The notes under the pieces: model-generated | The model's database searches: none | What the model saw: the letters and a program-made list of their open reading frames with translations, nothing else | Told to the model about the DNA's origin: nothing | Part shown: positions 1-9,469 of the stretch, one piece after another | Numbering within the stretch: position 1 is the stretch's first letter | Layout: every line of letters begins with the position of its first letter | Translations under genes and position numbers: made by a program | Assembly (NCBI GenBank): GCA_910592005.1 | Contig: CAJVPP010001106.1 | Coordinates: forward strand, 1-22,769 | DNA: 22,769 bases | Reading direction: 5' to 3' | DNA from: Funneliformis mosseae | Taxonomy: Eukaryota; Glomeromycota; Glomeromycetes; Glomerales; Glomeraceae

Positions 1-100
1 CTCGTAAAGATAGGAGTTCCTTTTCTATTTGCTTTCTGCTGTTTTAAAAGAAAGTGAATGTATTTTAACATGTTCTTCTAATTGAATGATTATTTTTTGC

Positions 101-152
101 TTTTTCAGGTTTGACCACTTCGGTCTAAGTTTTAAAAAACAAACCTGAAAAA
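101..152. repeat. 13-bp perfect inverted repeat (hairpin)
   Basis: TTTTTCAGGTTTG at 101-113 is the exact reverse complement of CAAACCTGAAAAA at 140-152. Inside the 26-base loop, GACC (113-116) and GGTC (122-125) can form a second short stem around ACTTC. The surrounding sequence gives no gene to attach it to on this side of the window edge. It could be a foldback element, a structured 3' end of a gene lying to the left, or chance in AT-rich DNA, although the GC-containing stem makes chance less likely. Confidence 0.5.
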
Positions 153-189
153 ATAGATGAAAACAAAAATGAATAAAATCACTTATTAA

Positions 190-480
190 ATGATGCAGCA
201 CCAGAATAAACTTAAAAAAAAAGAATACTTATTTGCCAAAAAAACCGAATAAAAATAAACTCGAAATTAAAAACATTAAAAAAAAATAATAATAAAAATA
301 AAAAATGAAGAGTAAAAAAAAAAACGAAAAAAAAGAAAAATAAAATTATTGGAAATTAATGCTACAAAATTTAATAAATAAATGCTGCGAAATGTAATTA
401 TAATTCAACTAAAAAGCTAAAGTCCGAAAATAAAAAATTTTAAAGTTAACTGTACGAAATTGTAAAAAAAAAAAAATGGC
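190..480. other. A-rich gene-free stretch
   Basis: No coding region is visible. The plus strand is strongly A-rich with very few Ts in runs, for example repeated blocks of 6 to 11 As separated by single G, C or T. This is a strand asymmetry rather than plain AT richness, and continues more weakly to about 870. Nothing regulatory can be named. Confidence 0.5.
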
Positions 481-623
481 AGTATTGTGATTGGTTAAAT
501 AGTTTTTATAAGTTGTCTGAAGTTGGAATTCAGATAACAAAAAAGGATGTCTGAAATTGGAATTCCAATTTCAGTTAACTGAACAACTTTAGACAAAAAT
601 CGATTTCAATCATCTTATCGATC
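481..623. mobile_element. Foldback (MITE-like) element, copy A
   Basis: The core at 551-574 is a perfect 24-bp palindrome (CTGAAATTGGAA followed by its reverse complement), with a related imperfect copy (CTGAAGTTGGAATTCAG) just to the left. The outer ends, ATTGTGATTGG on the left and AAATCGATTTCAATCATC on the right, resemble the outer arms of the element at 4251-4360. The shared motifs, CTGAAATTGG palindrome inside and a TTGTGATTG/CAATCA pair outside, argue that both are copies of one small non-autonomous family. No transposase is visible nearby and no clear target duplication could be fixed. Confidence 0.5.
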
Positions 624-629
624 GATTAT

Positions 630-835
630 TTTTTTTTTTTTTTTTTTTAATTTAATATTAAAGAATTGATCGATGAATACAAAAAAAAGGAAAGAATTGA
701 TCAATAAATATAAAAAAAAGAAACAAACAAAAAAAGAAAAGAATTAATCGTTGAATAATACATAAAAAAAAAAAAAAAAATATAAAAATATAAGTACATA
801 AAAAAATATAGAATCAATTGATGAATAATAAAGTA
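630..835. repeat. T-tract followed by a degenerate minisatellite
   Basis: A run of about 20 Ts (around 630-648) precedes imperfect repeats of AAGAATTGATCGATGAATA plus a poly-A spacer, starting near 661, 692, 739 and 810. The first two copies are 31 bases apart and the later ones are spaced by longer A-runs. The core TTGATCGAT is itself partly palindromic. No coding potential. Confidence 0.5.
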
Positions 836-1792
836 TATATTAAAATAAAATAAAAAAAATAAATAAAAAAATATAAAAATAAAACTTAAAGCTTACCTAA
901 TCAAAAATTTCGAAAAAACCAAAAATCGAAAAATATTCAATTTCAGATTTGAATTGATTTTGATATTCGAAAACGAAATTAGATTCAATGTAACAATAGG
1001 CAAAAAAAGAAAATCGATGATCGGCATCTGCGCAAATTTCCTTTATATTCTTTGAAAATGCCTCATCATTAGAGAAATTTATTCTTACAAAATTAATTTA
1101 AATGTTGCAAAGTAAAAGAAAGAAAAGGTTTAATTATTAAAATTTCTTGTTTCCTTGAATTTTTCATATAAAGCGAAAGTTCATTTATTCTGAATAATTC
1201 AAAAATCAAAGAAAAAATTTTGTAATTGGAACGAACGCTTCGTTATCAAGCGATAGAAGTGATATTGAGGATCGATGTCACGATAATAAGACATATCAAT
1301 TTAAATTTACGAAACTTATCAATCATCAAATGTTTCGTACCGTATACGCTTAGCCTGCCTGACCTTATACTAAACATTGTTGCTCTGGTAAAGCAAATGC
1401 GAATTTATAAAAACAAAAAATTAAGCTTCATGCTTTTATTTCTTATTACTATCAGACTTTGTCATAAATTTTTTAAGAAAAAAAATTTTCAACCAAAATT
1501 ATCTTGTGTATTACATTTTAATTTAAATAACTTATTCGCAAGTTTGTGTGTATAGGCTTTAATAATGGTGATAACTGGATTAAATACAAATATTTTAAAT
1601 TATAATTTTGATTGTTTTTATCCAATTAGAATAAAAACATTTTCCATTTTTTTTTTTAAAAAATTTGTTTAACAATAATTATATTGTTTCGTCCTTAATG
1701 AATTTTTTATTGAGTTTCATAGTATATTCAAGCATTATTGATCATTAACGGAGCTCAACTAAAATTATTATTTTAGGTTAAATTTTTAAATT

Positions 1793-1823
<31 letters not shown>

Positions 1824-1870
1824 GTCGATGAATATTATCGATACTAAAAATTGCATTCACGTTTGACCTA
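836..1870. other. Gene-free stretch downstream of the secreted-protein gene
   Basis: This is the 3' flank of the minus-strand gene that ends at 1871. Around 900-1000 there are motifs (CAATTTCAGATTTGAATTGA, CGAAAAC) reminiscent of the foldback elements at 481 and 4251, possibly a third, badly decayed copy. Long T and A tracts lie at about 1648-1660 and 1790-1823. An open frame on the plus strand at 1226-1555 begins at TTG, has no recognisable domain and is not called as a gene. Position 1823 to 1871 is the likely start of the 3' untranslated region, but no clean poly-A signal stands out among the A/T runs. Confidence 0.4.
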
Positions 1871-3643
1871 TTATTGACATTGAAATTGTTTAATATCACA
1901 ATTGGAATTATGCGTTATATTCCAACCAGTCTTCGTAGTATTAGTTGAACATATATCAAAGGTATCTCGAAGAAACTTAAGTTCTTTTATTTGTCCATCT
2001 GAGGCACTTATTATACATTTATCATCTCCGATTGTTGGACAATAAATATGACCAGAATGACAAGATTGTCCACAAAATGAAGGTTTTGGGTCACAAATCT
2101 CAACATTATACTTTTGTAAGACAACGCTTATTATTGATGCTGCCATATGGTTATATGTTCTGTTTTTAATAGAATAATATACGTCATCATCATTGTCAAG
2201 TAATTTATAATAATCCATCTTTTGATGATTAGTAAAACTAGCTAATATTGACTTGTTTGCAGCAAAAAAATTATTGTGTAATGTATCTTCAAAATGAAAT
2301 TGGAGACTTTCACTTGCGGCTGATAGATATGATGAAATATCTGTATAGGTTTGCCCGTTGCCGGCAAATGATTGATGAACATTGTCCATCAAAGTTGGAA
2401 GAAAGTATCTATTCACCATGTTAACCGTAAAAAATCCTACATTATCCATCACTCTCGTATCCCTCTTTTCTATTGGGGAATCCGAAGCCCTATTCAACAA
2501 TGCAATGCTTTCTTTAATATTTGGGTTACTGGTTTCTTGATAGTATGTCGACATTTCCCTCATTGCAGAAGTTTCGCACAATTCTATTTCTCCAGAGCAA
2601 CCAGCTCCATCAACTATTACGTTTCTGAATCCTCCTAAATCTTCTAGACTTTCATCTAACGCAGTTACAAAACTTTCTGCTTCAGTCATTTCTATCGATC
2701 CTGCAGTTGCTGTTGCTATAACATCTTCTGCAGCACCAAGTTCGGCAGCGATTCCACCGATTCTTACTAATTGGAAGGCGTTTAATATACCTGTCATTAT
2801 TCCATTTAATATATATGTTCCAGAATAACCCATCCCAATTATAACAATGGAAACGGCTACAATAATTATAATCTCTTTGACATACTTACGTTTATGAGGT
2901 GGCGGCGGTGGTGGAATCAATTCTTTTAAATTATTGGGAGTCATTTTTTCACTTAGTTCACTAAGGGCATCATGGAACCCTCGATGGTGTCTCTCCCAAT
3001 AATTGAATAGCTTGTTTGCCGAATTAATCATGTGATATGTAGCAACAGGATATTCATCAGGAATGAACGAGCTGCCTGAACCGAACTGAAGAGATGCAGC
3101 GTATGTTCCAACCTCATGACCAGTCAAATAATCGATGCATTCAGCTATATGATCTGTTTGATTAATTGGAAAATTGGGTGCATCTGGGTGTTTACCTTCA
3201 CTGCAATACTTGGCAGTTAGATCAGTTGGAAATATGTGATCTGGATTAGGTTTTTTTTGAATATATGTAATTTTAGGGGTCGGAATAAGTTTCATAGTGT
3301 AATTACTTAATTTACATTTGTAATTATTTTGGTCCTTTTCGGTATACGACGAAACCGAAATATTATCTCTGTTTATTTTCACCATAAAGCTGAAGTTACA
3401 ATCATTGGTGCATCCCCACATAGTGATGTTTAAAGTTGTTAATGGTGGCTCATGCTTTATAGTTTGAATATTCCTGATCAAAAGGGACGTCGAATAAATA
3501 ACACCATCATCGTCTATATGGAACGACGCATGTTTAGAAGGTACGACTTGGTCGCACATATTATAATCGTGTTCTACAGTGATCCAATCAGCAATAACTG
3601 CCGATGAAAAATGTATAAGAATGTATAATAAACTTTTCTTCAT
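1871..3643 (-). CDS. Secreted or membrane-anchored glycoprotein of unknown function, 590 aa
   Basis: This is an intact single-exon frame starting at ATG 3643 and ending in TAA at 1871. Seen: a signal peptide (residues 1-18, MKKSLLYILIHFSSAVIA, likely cut before DW); an N-terminal domain with six Cys (30, 78, 82, 110, 147, 169) and sequons at N72, N83, N94, N113 and N161; six prolines at 244-249; a basic stretch KRK at 251-253; a hydrophobic segment about 257-279 followed by a Gly-rich weakly hydrophobic stretch to about 305; a second dibasic KR at 393-394; and a C-terminal part with sequons N463, N494, N568 and N575 and eight Cys in the last 74 residues (517, 524, 528, 535, 543, 565, 582, 589). 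Sequons on both sides of the hydrophobic segment suggest either a two-pass hairpin or processing. I do not recognise the family and assign no activity. A role at the cell surface or in secretion, for example in interaction with a host or neighbours, is inference. It retains many CpGs, unlike the transposons to its right, and has no premature stops, so it looks under selection. Confidence 0.88.
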   Translation of the reverse strand: MKKSLLYILIHFSSAVIADWITVEHDYNMCDQVVPSKHASFHIDDDGVIYSTSLLIRNIQTIKHEPPLTTLNITMWGCTNDCNFSFMVKINRDNISVSSYTEKDQNNYKCKLSNYTMKLIPTPKITYIQKKPNPDHIFPTDLTAKYCSEGKHPDAPNFPINQTDHIAECIDYLTGHEVGTYAASLQFGSGSSFIPDEYPVATYHMINSANKLFNYWERHHRGFHDALSELSEKMTPNNLKELIPPPPPPHKRKYVKEIIIIVAVSIVIIGMGYSGTYILNGIMTGILNAFQLVRIGGIAAELGAAEDVIATATAGSIEMTEAESFVTALDESLEDLGGFRNVIVDGAGCSGEIELCETSAMREMSTYYQETSNPNIKESIALLNRASDSPIEKRDTRVMDNVGFFTVNMVNRYFLPTLMDNVHQSFAGNGQTYTDISSYLSAASESLQFHFEDTLHNNFFAANKSILASFTNHQKMDYYKLLDNDDDVYYSIKNRTYNHMAASIISVVLQKYNVEICDPKPSFCGQSCHSGHIYCPTIGDDKCIISASDGQIKELKFLRDTFDICSTNTTKTGWNITHNSNCDIKQFQCQ

Positions 3644-3684
3644 GATTGAAATAATTTTTTTTCCTTGTCTAAAAATCAGGTAAA

Positions 3685-3693
3685 CCTTATATA
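3685..3693 (-). promoter_or_regulatory. TATA box of the secreted-protein gene
   Basis: On the minus strand this reads TATATAAGG, about 42 bases upstream of the ATG at 3643 and within a mildly GC-richer patch (GTTTACC follows, CAGAGGGTAATATACAG precedes). The distance implies a very short 5' untranslated leader. Transcription initiation is inferred, since AT-rich DNA gives many chance TATA matches, but this one is well placed and has a GG end. Confidence 0.5.
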
Positions 3694-3699
3694 CTGTAT

Positions 3700-4250
3700 A
3701 TTACCCTCTGACAAACCATTTCGGTATCCTAATTCTTATTTTTTTTTCATTCAACATTTAAGAAATCATTTAATTTTACGATTTTCATAATCGGAATTCT
3801 CAATTTGTTTTATTCTTTGAACTTAATAAGTTTTAGTCAAATATTTATTCTTGTCATCGACCTCGGAACAGTCGATCTCTCTTGTCTCGGAACATTTACT
3901 TCATTTATTCATATACATAGTATATATTAATAATACATTTTTACATCAAAAATTTTTTTTTTATCATCTCAAATCCATTGTAGAACATTATATTAACGTA
4001 CAGTACATTTTTATTGTTATACAATTCTACATAAAAGAATCCCTCAGATGAGTTTGTAAAATTTAAAAAAGCCTTTACCTCAGCATCTCGAATTTATATT
4101 TTGTTATGGATACGAAAAAAGAAAAAGAAAATCCTCTACCTCATTAAAAATGTGGATTGATACAATCGTTTAGGTAATATTTCCTTTTATTACAAAAATT
4201 AATATTTCCATCCTAAAATCTTCACAAAAAAAATTTAATTATAAAATGTA
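3700..4250. other. Upstream intergenic region of the secreted-protein gene
   Basis: No gene supported. The stretch contains the near-repeat CTCGGAACAGT (about 3862) and CTCGGAACATT (about 3886), plus two CTCTACCTC/TTTACCTCAGC-like patches near 4075 and 4132. Such short repeats upstream of the TATA could be cis-regulatory, but there is no independent support. A 66-codon plus-strand frame at 3851-4051 is low-complexity and is not called. Confidence 0.35.
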
Positions 4251-4360
4251 CGATAATATTGTTGTGACTGAAATTGATTTTCGTCTGAAATTGAGATTCC
4301 AATTTCAGACGATCATTTGAATTCGATTCGAAAATCAATTTCAATCACAATATCGATATT
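4251..4360. mobile_element. Foldback (MITE-like) element, copy B
   Basis: Outer arms of 22 bp at 4262-4283 and 4329-4350 pair with one mismatch (C versus T at 4268). An inner 11-bp perfect arm pair, GTCTGAAATTG, lies at 4283-4293 and 4300-4310. The ends CGATAATATT and AATATCGATATT extend the symmetry with a small insertion. The inner CTGAAATTG palindrome and outer TTGTGATTG arm are shared with copy A at 481-623, so the two elements sit on either side of the 590-residue gene. Confidence 0.6.
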
Positions 4361-6592
4361 ATTTTCTTGATTCTGGATTAAATTTAAATTTTTAATTAGT
4401 TACTCGTAAATGATCGACTTATTGTAAATGTTTTTTCTTCTTTTAAAATTATAACAATGTCTGACAGTAACGAAAGTTTTAAAAATATAATAACGTAAAA
4501 AAGGAATAAAAAGAAACATCCCTTAATTTAACGATTTTCATATTGAGAATTTGTCTTTATATGGGTTAATTAACCTATAAATTTAAGTTTATTTTTTCTA
4601 TAATATGCAATTAGTCGATCAATGTTATGAAAATAATTATCTTCTTTCTATTTGAATATACTTTGTTAAAACAATATGAAGTTGTGAAAGGCTATTAATA
4701 ATTTACAACAATTTTTTCTTATGCTACTTGTATTTGTCAAAACAAAAAAGAAAAATGCTTTGAAAAAATTGGATTTGAAGCTTTTCTTAAAAGATATTTA
4801 GAATTTCAAAGTTTGAAAAAAATACAGTTGTATTTGTTTTAATGGGCCAATTATTATTGTTTTTAATAATGAAAAATAATTAATAGTCAAAAAAAAAAAA
4901 TAGAAAATTTTTGGTTATTGCTTTAATTTTAAAATTTCTTTATATAAAGATACTTTTCTTGAATTTTAGATAGTATTTAAAAGTAATTAGAAATGATTTA
5001 TTATTAAAGAATTATCAGAATGAAAAATATGAAAATATAAAATCTTTCTAAAATAGCATTATAAATTATTTCTTAAACCATCTATTTTAGCGGATAAATT
5101 TGTACACTAAAATGATTAAAAGTAAATTAAGCCTAAACTGAAATTTTTTATTAAAATCTTTATTTTAATTGGTTAAAATGATAGCTAAGAGTCTGAGTCA
5201 CATAATATAAATTTTATCTGTGGTATTTAATATGTCACATGACTTTTATTATTTTAATTAAAAAAAAAATAAAAAATTTCAATAAATCAGTTAAAATTCC
5301 ACAATGCATTATTAAAAAAAAATAAATAATTACATAAAAAAATGTTTAATTTATTAGAATTAAATTGTAAAAAACAATTTTTAGTATAGTTACAACATAA
5401 AAGCATATTATAAGTTACATATATAATTAACTTCATGTGATATTTTATGATCTATATCTATTTCCTTTTTATTTGCCAATCATGTATACTATCTGTATAC
5501 TTTATGTTTTTTTTTCTATTTTACAAAGTAGTTTTTAGAAATAAATTATTGACTTGAAAGCTCAAAATATTTTTATTAAATCTAAAATCATCCATCCATT
5601 ATCTTAGAATTAACAAATAATATCTTTTGGAATAACTTTACCTTGAAAAAGTTGTTTACCCTTGAAATACAAATTGAAGGATACTTTATATCATCAAATA
5701 ATTATAGCAAATTTATTATATTAGTTTTAAATTAATAAATATAAAAATAGAAAAATAAAATCATTAATACCTGCTAAACAAATTAAAACTACAATAAAAT
5801 GATTTTTATAATTTCCAGTAGTATGAATATATATTATTTTATCTCTTTTATTATTAACTACCATATTTTTTATATTAAATCACACTAAGATTTTATCTAT
5901 ATTAAAAATATTATTTAAATTAAAATTATATTGTATTCTCAGTTTTATAACAAATTGTCTAAATTCATCCAATTTTGTTTTATATTTTCAGGCAATTTTT
6001 ATGAAATTTTAGCACTTTTTCTTAATGACAAATTATATTTCTTTATAAAATAATTAACTTAAGAAAGATTTTCTTGAAACTTATATTCTTCTGCTAGATA
6101 TAATATTTGAATTGTAAATTCTTTGAGAATTTTAACCATTTATAATCTTATTAAATTATAATTAATAGTAAGCCCTTTTTCTTTATTCAATTATTCAACT
6201 ATATAAAAGATTTTCTGCTTCAAGATAAAAGACTTTTCTTTTTAAAACTTCAGCACTTTTTTTTGTTTTTTTCTTTCTATTTATTATTTAACTTTATTCA
6301 TCTTTCTATCATTGAAGCATTTAAATTAAAATGCTTTGCTGTAGCATTTTTTCATATTCTTAAGCATATTTATCTCTATTAATTTTTTTTTAAATGAATA
6401 TGATATATACTATCTTACACTTACTTTTTTTTATATGTTATTTTTTCAATAAGTAACAGAAAAAAAATTAATTTAAATAATCAATAAATACTATTTGATT
6501 CTAATTTAAAATAGAAAATTTATGCAAATTTAATTTAATTACAAAAAATTATCTTTCATTTCAGTTTTTGGAATAAACAAAATTGTATATTT

Positions 6593-6688
6593 GAGGTACT
6601 TAAATCTGAGGGTGTTTAATTTTAATTTATACAAATGTTATAGTAAAAGTAATAGAGGTACTTAAATTTTTAGGTGCTTAAATTTGAG
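6593..6688. repeat. Two direct copies of a GAGGTACTTAAAT motif
   Basis: GAGGTACTTAAATCTGAGGG at 6593 and GAGGTACTTAAATTTTTAGG at 6655 are followed by GTGTTTAA and GTGCTTAAATT respectively, with a 62-base spacing. The copies differ mainly by C/T changes. Such repeats often sit at the ends of DNA transposons, but no partner end or transposase was identified. Confidence 0.4.
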
Positions 6689-6786
6689 ATTTTATGGTAT
6701 ATAGTCTTCTTTTTATTACTTATATTATATTATCTAATTTTTATTATATGTATTATTTATAATTACCAAAAAATATAGTATAGTAC

Positions 6787-6915
6787 TAGTTAACAATTTA
6801 TATAAATAGACCTGTAAGTTGATCTTGAGTTAACAGAATTTTTGCTTAGAAATTGAGATAAGTCTTGGAACTAGACTTATAACTCTACAGATTTAATAAA
6901 AATACTATTTTACAC
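6787..6915 (+). repeat. Possible relic of an LTR (promoter and poly-A signals)
   Basis: A patch less AT-rich than its surroundings has TATATAAATAGACC at about 6799 as a TATA-like element, then about 90 bases with G/C content (GTTGATCTTGAG, TCTTGGAACTAGAC, CTCTACAG), then AATAAAAATAC as a poly-A-like signal and an end near TTTTACA. This order resembles the U3/R junction of an LTR. No second copy or TG start was found, so the call is tentative. Confidence 0.25.
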
Positions 6916-7222
6916 TTTTAACCTTTTTTTTATTTTATCATAGGATTGATTATGATATCCTACTACACTAGTGAATCATGATAAATTGTTTTTATTTATT
7001 AATTGTTAATTTTCTCTTAAAAAAGATTTTGACATAATTAAGTTTTTTAGTTTTATTAGTTTGATTTTAAAACAATTCTAAGTCTAACAGTTTGGTAATT
7101 TTTATCAGAAAAAAACTATTAAAAGTTTTAGCTTTAGATTTAAAGAATTATTTTTAAAATTATAAGAAAAATTGAATAATAAAATATTGATTTTATAATA
7201 ATAATAAAATGAATATTATATA

Positions 7223-8960
7223 ATGTCAATATATATATTAGAAAAAATAATAAATAAGTTATATCAAATTTTATTTGATGAAAATGAAAATATAAATTAT
7301 ATTTCTATAGTATTTATTCAGGAACAAGTGGATGAAAATTCTGCTTTATCAATAAAATATAATGATATAAATACACTTTTCTTATATTTATTTAAAATTA
7401 ATAAAATAAATATATGCTTTTCTTTAAGGATAAAAGATGAAAATATTTCTATCTTAGTATTAGATTAAATTACATAAGAGCTACAAATATAAAAAGTGAC
7501 AAAAATCTTTGAATTATAGAATCATAATAAATATGTCTATATACCTATAATAGAACTATAAAAATCATTATATAATAATGATGATATTAAATCATATAAT
7601 ATAAGACAAAAAATAGCATCATTTGATGAATGTCTAAAAAAGAAAATCCAAAAGAAAATTCAAAAAAGGAAATTAATAAAAAATCATTTCAAGGAAATTT
7701 TATTGAAAATGATAAAATGCAAAAAGTTAATAATATTTTTGAAGAAATAATTCAAATATATCAAAATATTTTAATAGAAAATAATAAATCTAAAGCAGAT
7801 ATTGAATTAAATTATTTTAGTAATAGTGACAATTATTATGATAAAAGTTTTAAGATTGAAAAGAAAGTAATCAGCTATATTCAATAAATAATAGGAAAAT
7901 AGAGAAAAAAAATGAATTTGAAGTGATAAAAAATGTAATAATATCTAATCACTTACAATTATATTCATAAATAACAATAGATTTTGAATATTTAAAGAAT
8001 AAAAATCATATTATTATAAATATAAAGTACCTAATGAAGTAAAATATCAATGAAAAAATAAAAACTAATTTATATGATAAAACTATATTAAGTCATTAAT
8101 TTCTAAATACGTTAAAAAATAATTGATAAAATGAAAATACAAAGACTTAATTAATGTAAAAATAAATTTAATTAAGAAAATAAATTATATTTAAATAATC
8201 AAAAAAATTGTAATTTATTGATTAAAAAATATAATTACATGATATATTATATAATATAATATTATTTAATAAAATGTTTAAAAAAAAATACAAAAAGAAA
8301 AGAAAATGAAGAAATTATGAAATAACTATTATTTAAAGATCTTGTAAAAAATGATAAAATCAAGGAATTAAAGATACTTTAAAGAAATAATTCAAGTCTA
8401 TTAAAATATTTTGATAAAGATTTAATATAGATAATGAATACATACATTTTTATAATATTACAATTTTTATTTATTATATGAAAATTTGAGAATTTTAAAT
8501 TAAAAATTAATCAGTTAGAAAATAAAAGCAGAAAAGATTTTAAAATTCACTATATTACTAATTTTCGAATATTCTTATAAAAAATAATGAAGATTTGAAT
8601 ATGATTAAAATTCTAATATATTAAGTAAATCACTAAATACTAAAATAATTAAAGAAATACAATTAGTTATAAAATATGAAGTATTTTGAAATTAAGAATC
8701 TTTAAAAATAAAAGTAGAATTTGTATTGATTAAATTATTGATCATATGATATAATAAATAATATAATGAGATAATAATTATTATTTAATTTTTGAAAAGA
8801 GAAATAAGAGTAAAAGCAAAAGTATCAACAGTATGATTAACAACTTTTAAAATAATATTGAACAATTTTATATTTATAAAAGACAAAAATACAACAGTAT
8901 GCAAAATTTATTAAAAAATAGAAAAATATTAAGATACATTAAGTAGAAAAAAAAAAAAAG
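7223..8960 (+). pseudogene. Decayed coding-like block with repeated helical units
   Basis: Two short frames remain open: 7223-7468 (ATG, 81 codons) and 7630-7887 (ATG, 85 codons). They share a pattern, ILEKIINKLYQILFDENEN in the first and IFEEIIQIYQNILIENNKS in the second. A third, broken DNA copy at about 8340-8430 repeats the context AAAAATGATAAAAT, then GAAATAATTCAA, then AAAATATTTTGATA. Spacing between the second and third copies is roughly 640 bases. The rest is riddled with stops. The encoded peptides are Lys/Asn/Ile-rich and probably helical. I do not recognise the family. It could be a dead gene with internal repeats or a transposon-encoded accessory protein, and composition alone could explain much of the similarity. 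Confidence 0.3.
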
Positions 8961-9469
8961 AGAAATAATCTATTTTGACAAATTTTTTGCATAAAGCTAA
9001 TCTAATATAAGATTATAATTACTATTAAATTCTTTTTTGATATTGTGAACAACCATTCTCTTGAAAGAAATATAATTCTTTCTTATATTGATTATATGTT
9101 TTTTTGAAATAGTTAAACCTATTATTTTAATGATATAAATAAGAAGAAAGTTCAATTAGTTTTATTTTCAAAAGATTATATTTTGCAGAAATTTCAGAAA
9201 TTTGAAAAAGAGAATTGAAAAATTGTTTTCTTAGTTCAAATTCTCTTAATATAATTCTAAATTTTCTTGATAGATATAATACTGATTGAAATTAAAAAAA
9301 TCAGATATGTGAAAAATCAGCTTAAAATTAACCTAAAATTAGCAAATTATCAAAAATCAGTCTAGCTAATTAACATACATCAGAAATTAGCCAAGAATCA
9401 GCCAAAATTTGACCTGTCTTATTTATAGCTAATTGGCATACTTATAGCTGATTGACATCTAATTGAAAT
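8961..9469. other. AT-rich stretch with AAATTAGCC/AAATCAGC motifs
   Basis: No gene. Between about 9300 and 9445 the motifs AAAATCAGC, AAAATTAACC, AAAATTAGC, AAATTAGCC and GAATCAGCC recur roughly every 15-40 bases. A similar AAAATTAGCCTAAAATTG lies at about 15115. This may be the subterminal region of another decayed DNA transposon, but no ends could be set. Confidence 0.3.

Larger units (their letters stand above)
4361..7222. other. AT-rich desert without recognisable genes
   Basis: No frame of convincing length or composition exists on either strand and CpG is nearly absent after about 4650. The only structured patches seen are the tandem motif at 6593-6688 and the LTR-like patch at 6787-6915, listed separately. 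Probably ancient, fully decayed transposon sequence (inference). Confidence 0.5.

Noticed and set aside
1226..1555. 109-codon plus-strand frame
   Set aside because: It begins at TTG, lacks an ATG near its start, has no recognisable domain and lies in the 3' flank of the minus-strand gene. Probably chance.
2372..2638. 88-codon plus-strand frame inside the secreted-protein gene
   Set aside because: Antisense shadow of 1871-3643; its peptide has no features of its own.
3851..4051. 66-codon plus-strand frame upstream of the gene
   Set aside because: Low-complexity, hydrophobic and aromatic by composition, with no supporting signal.
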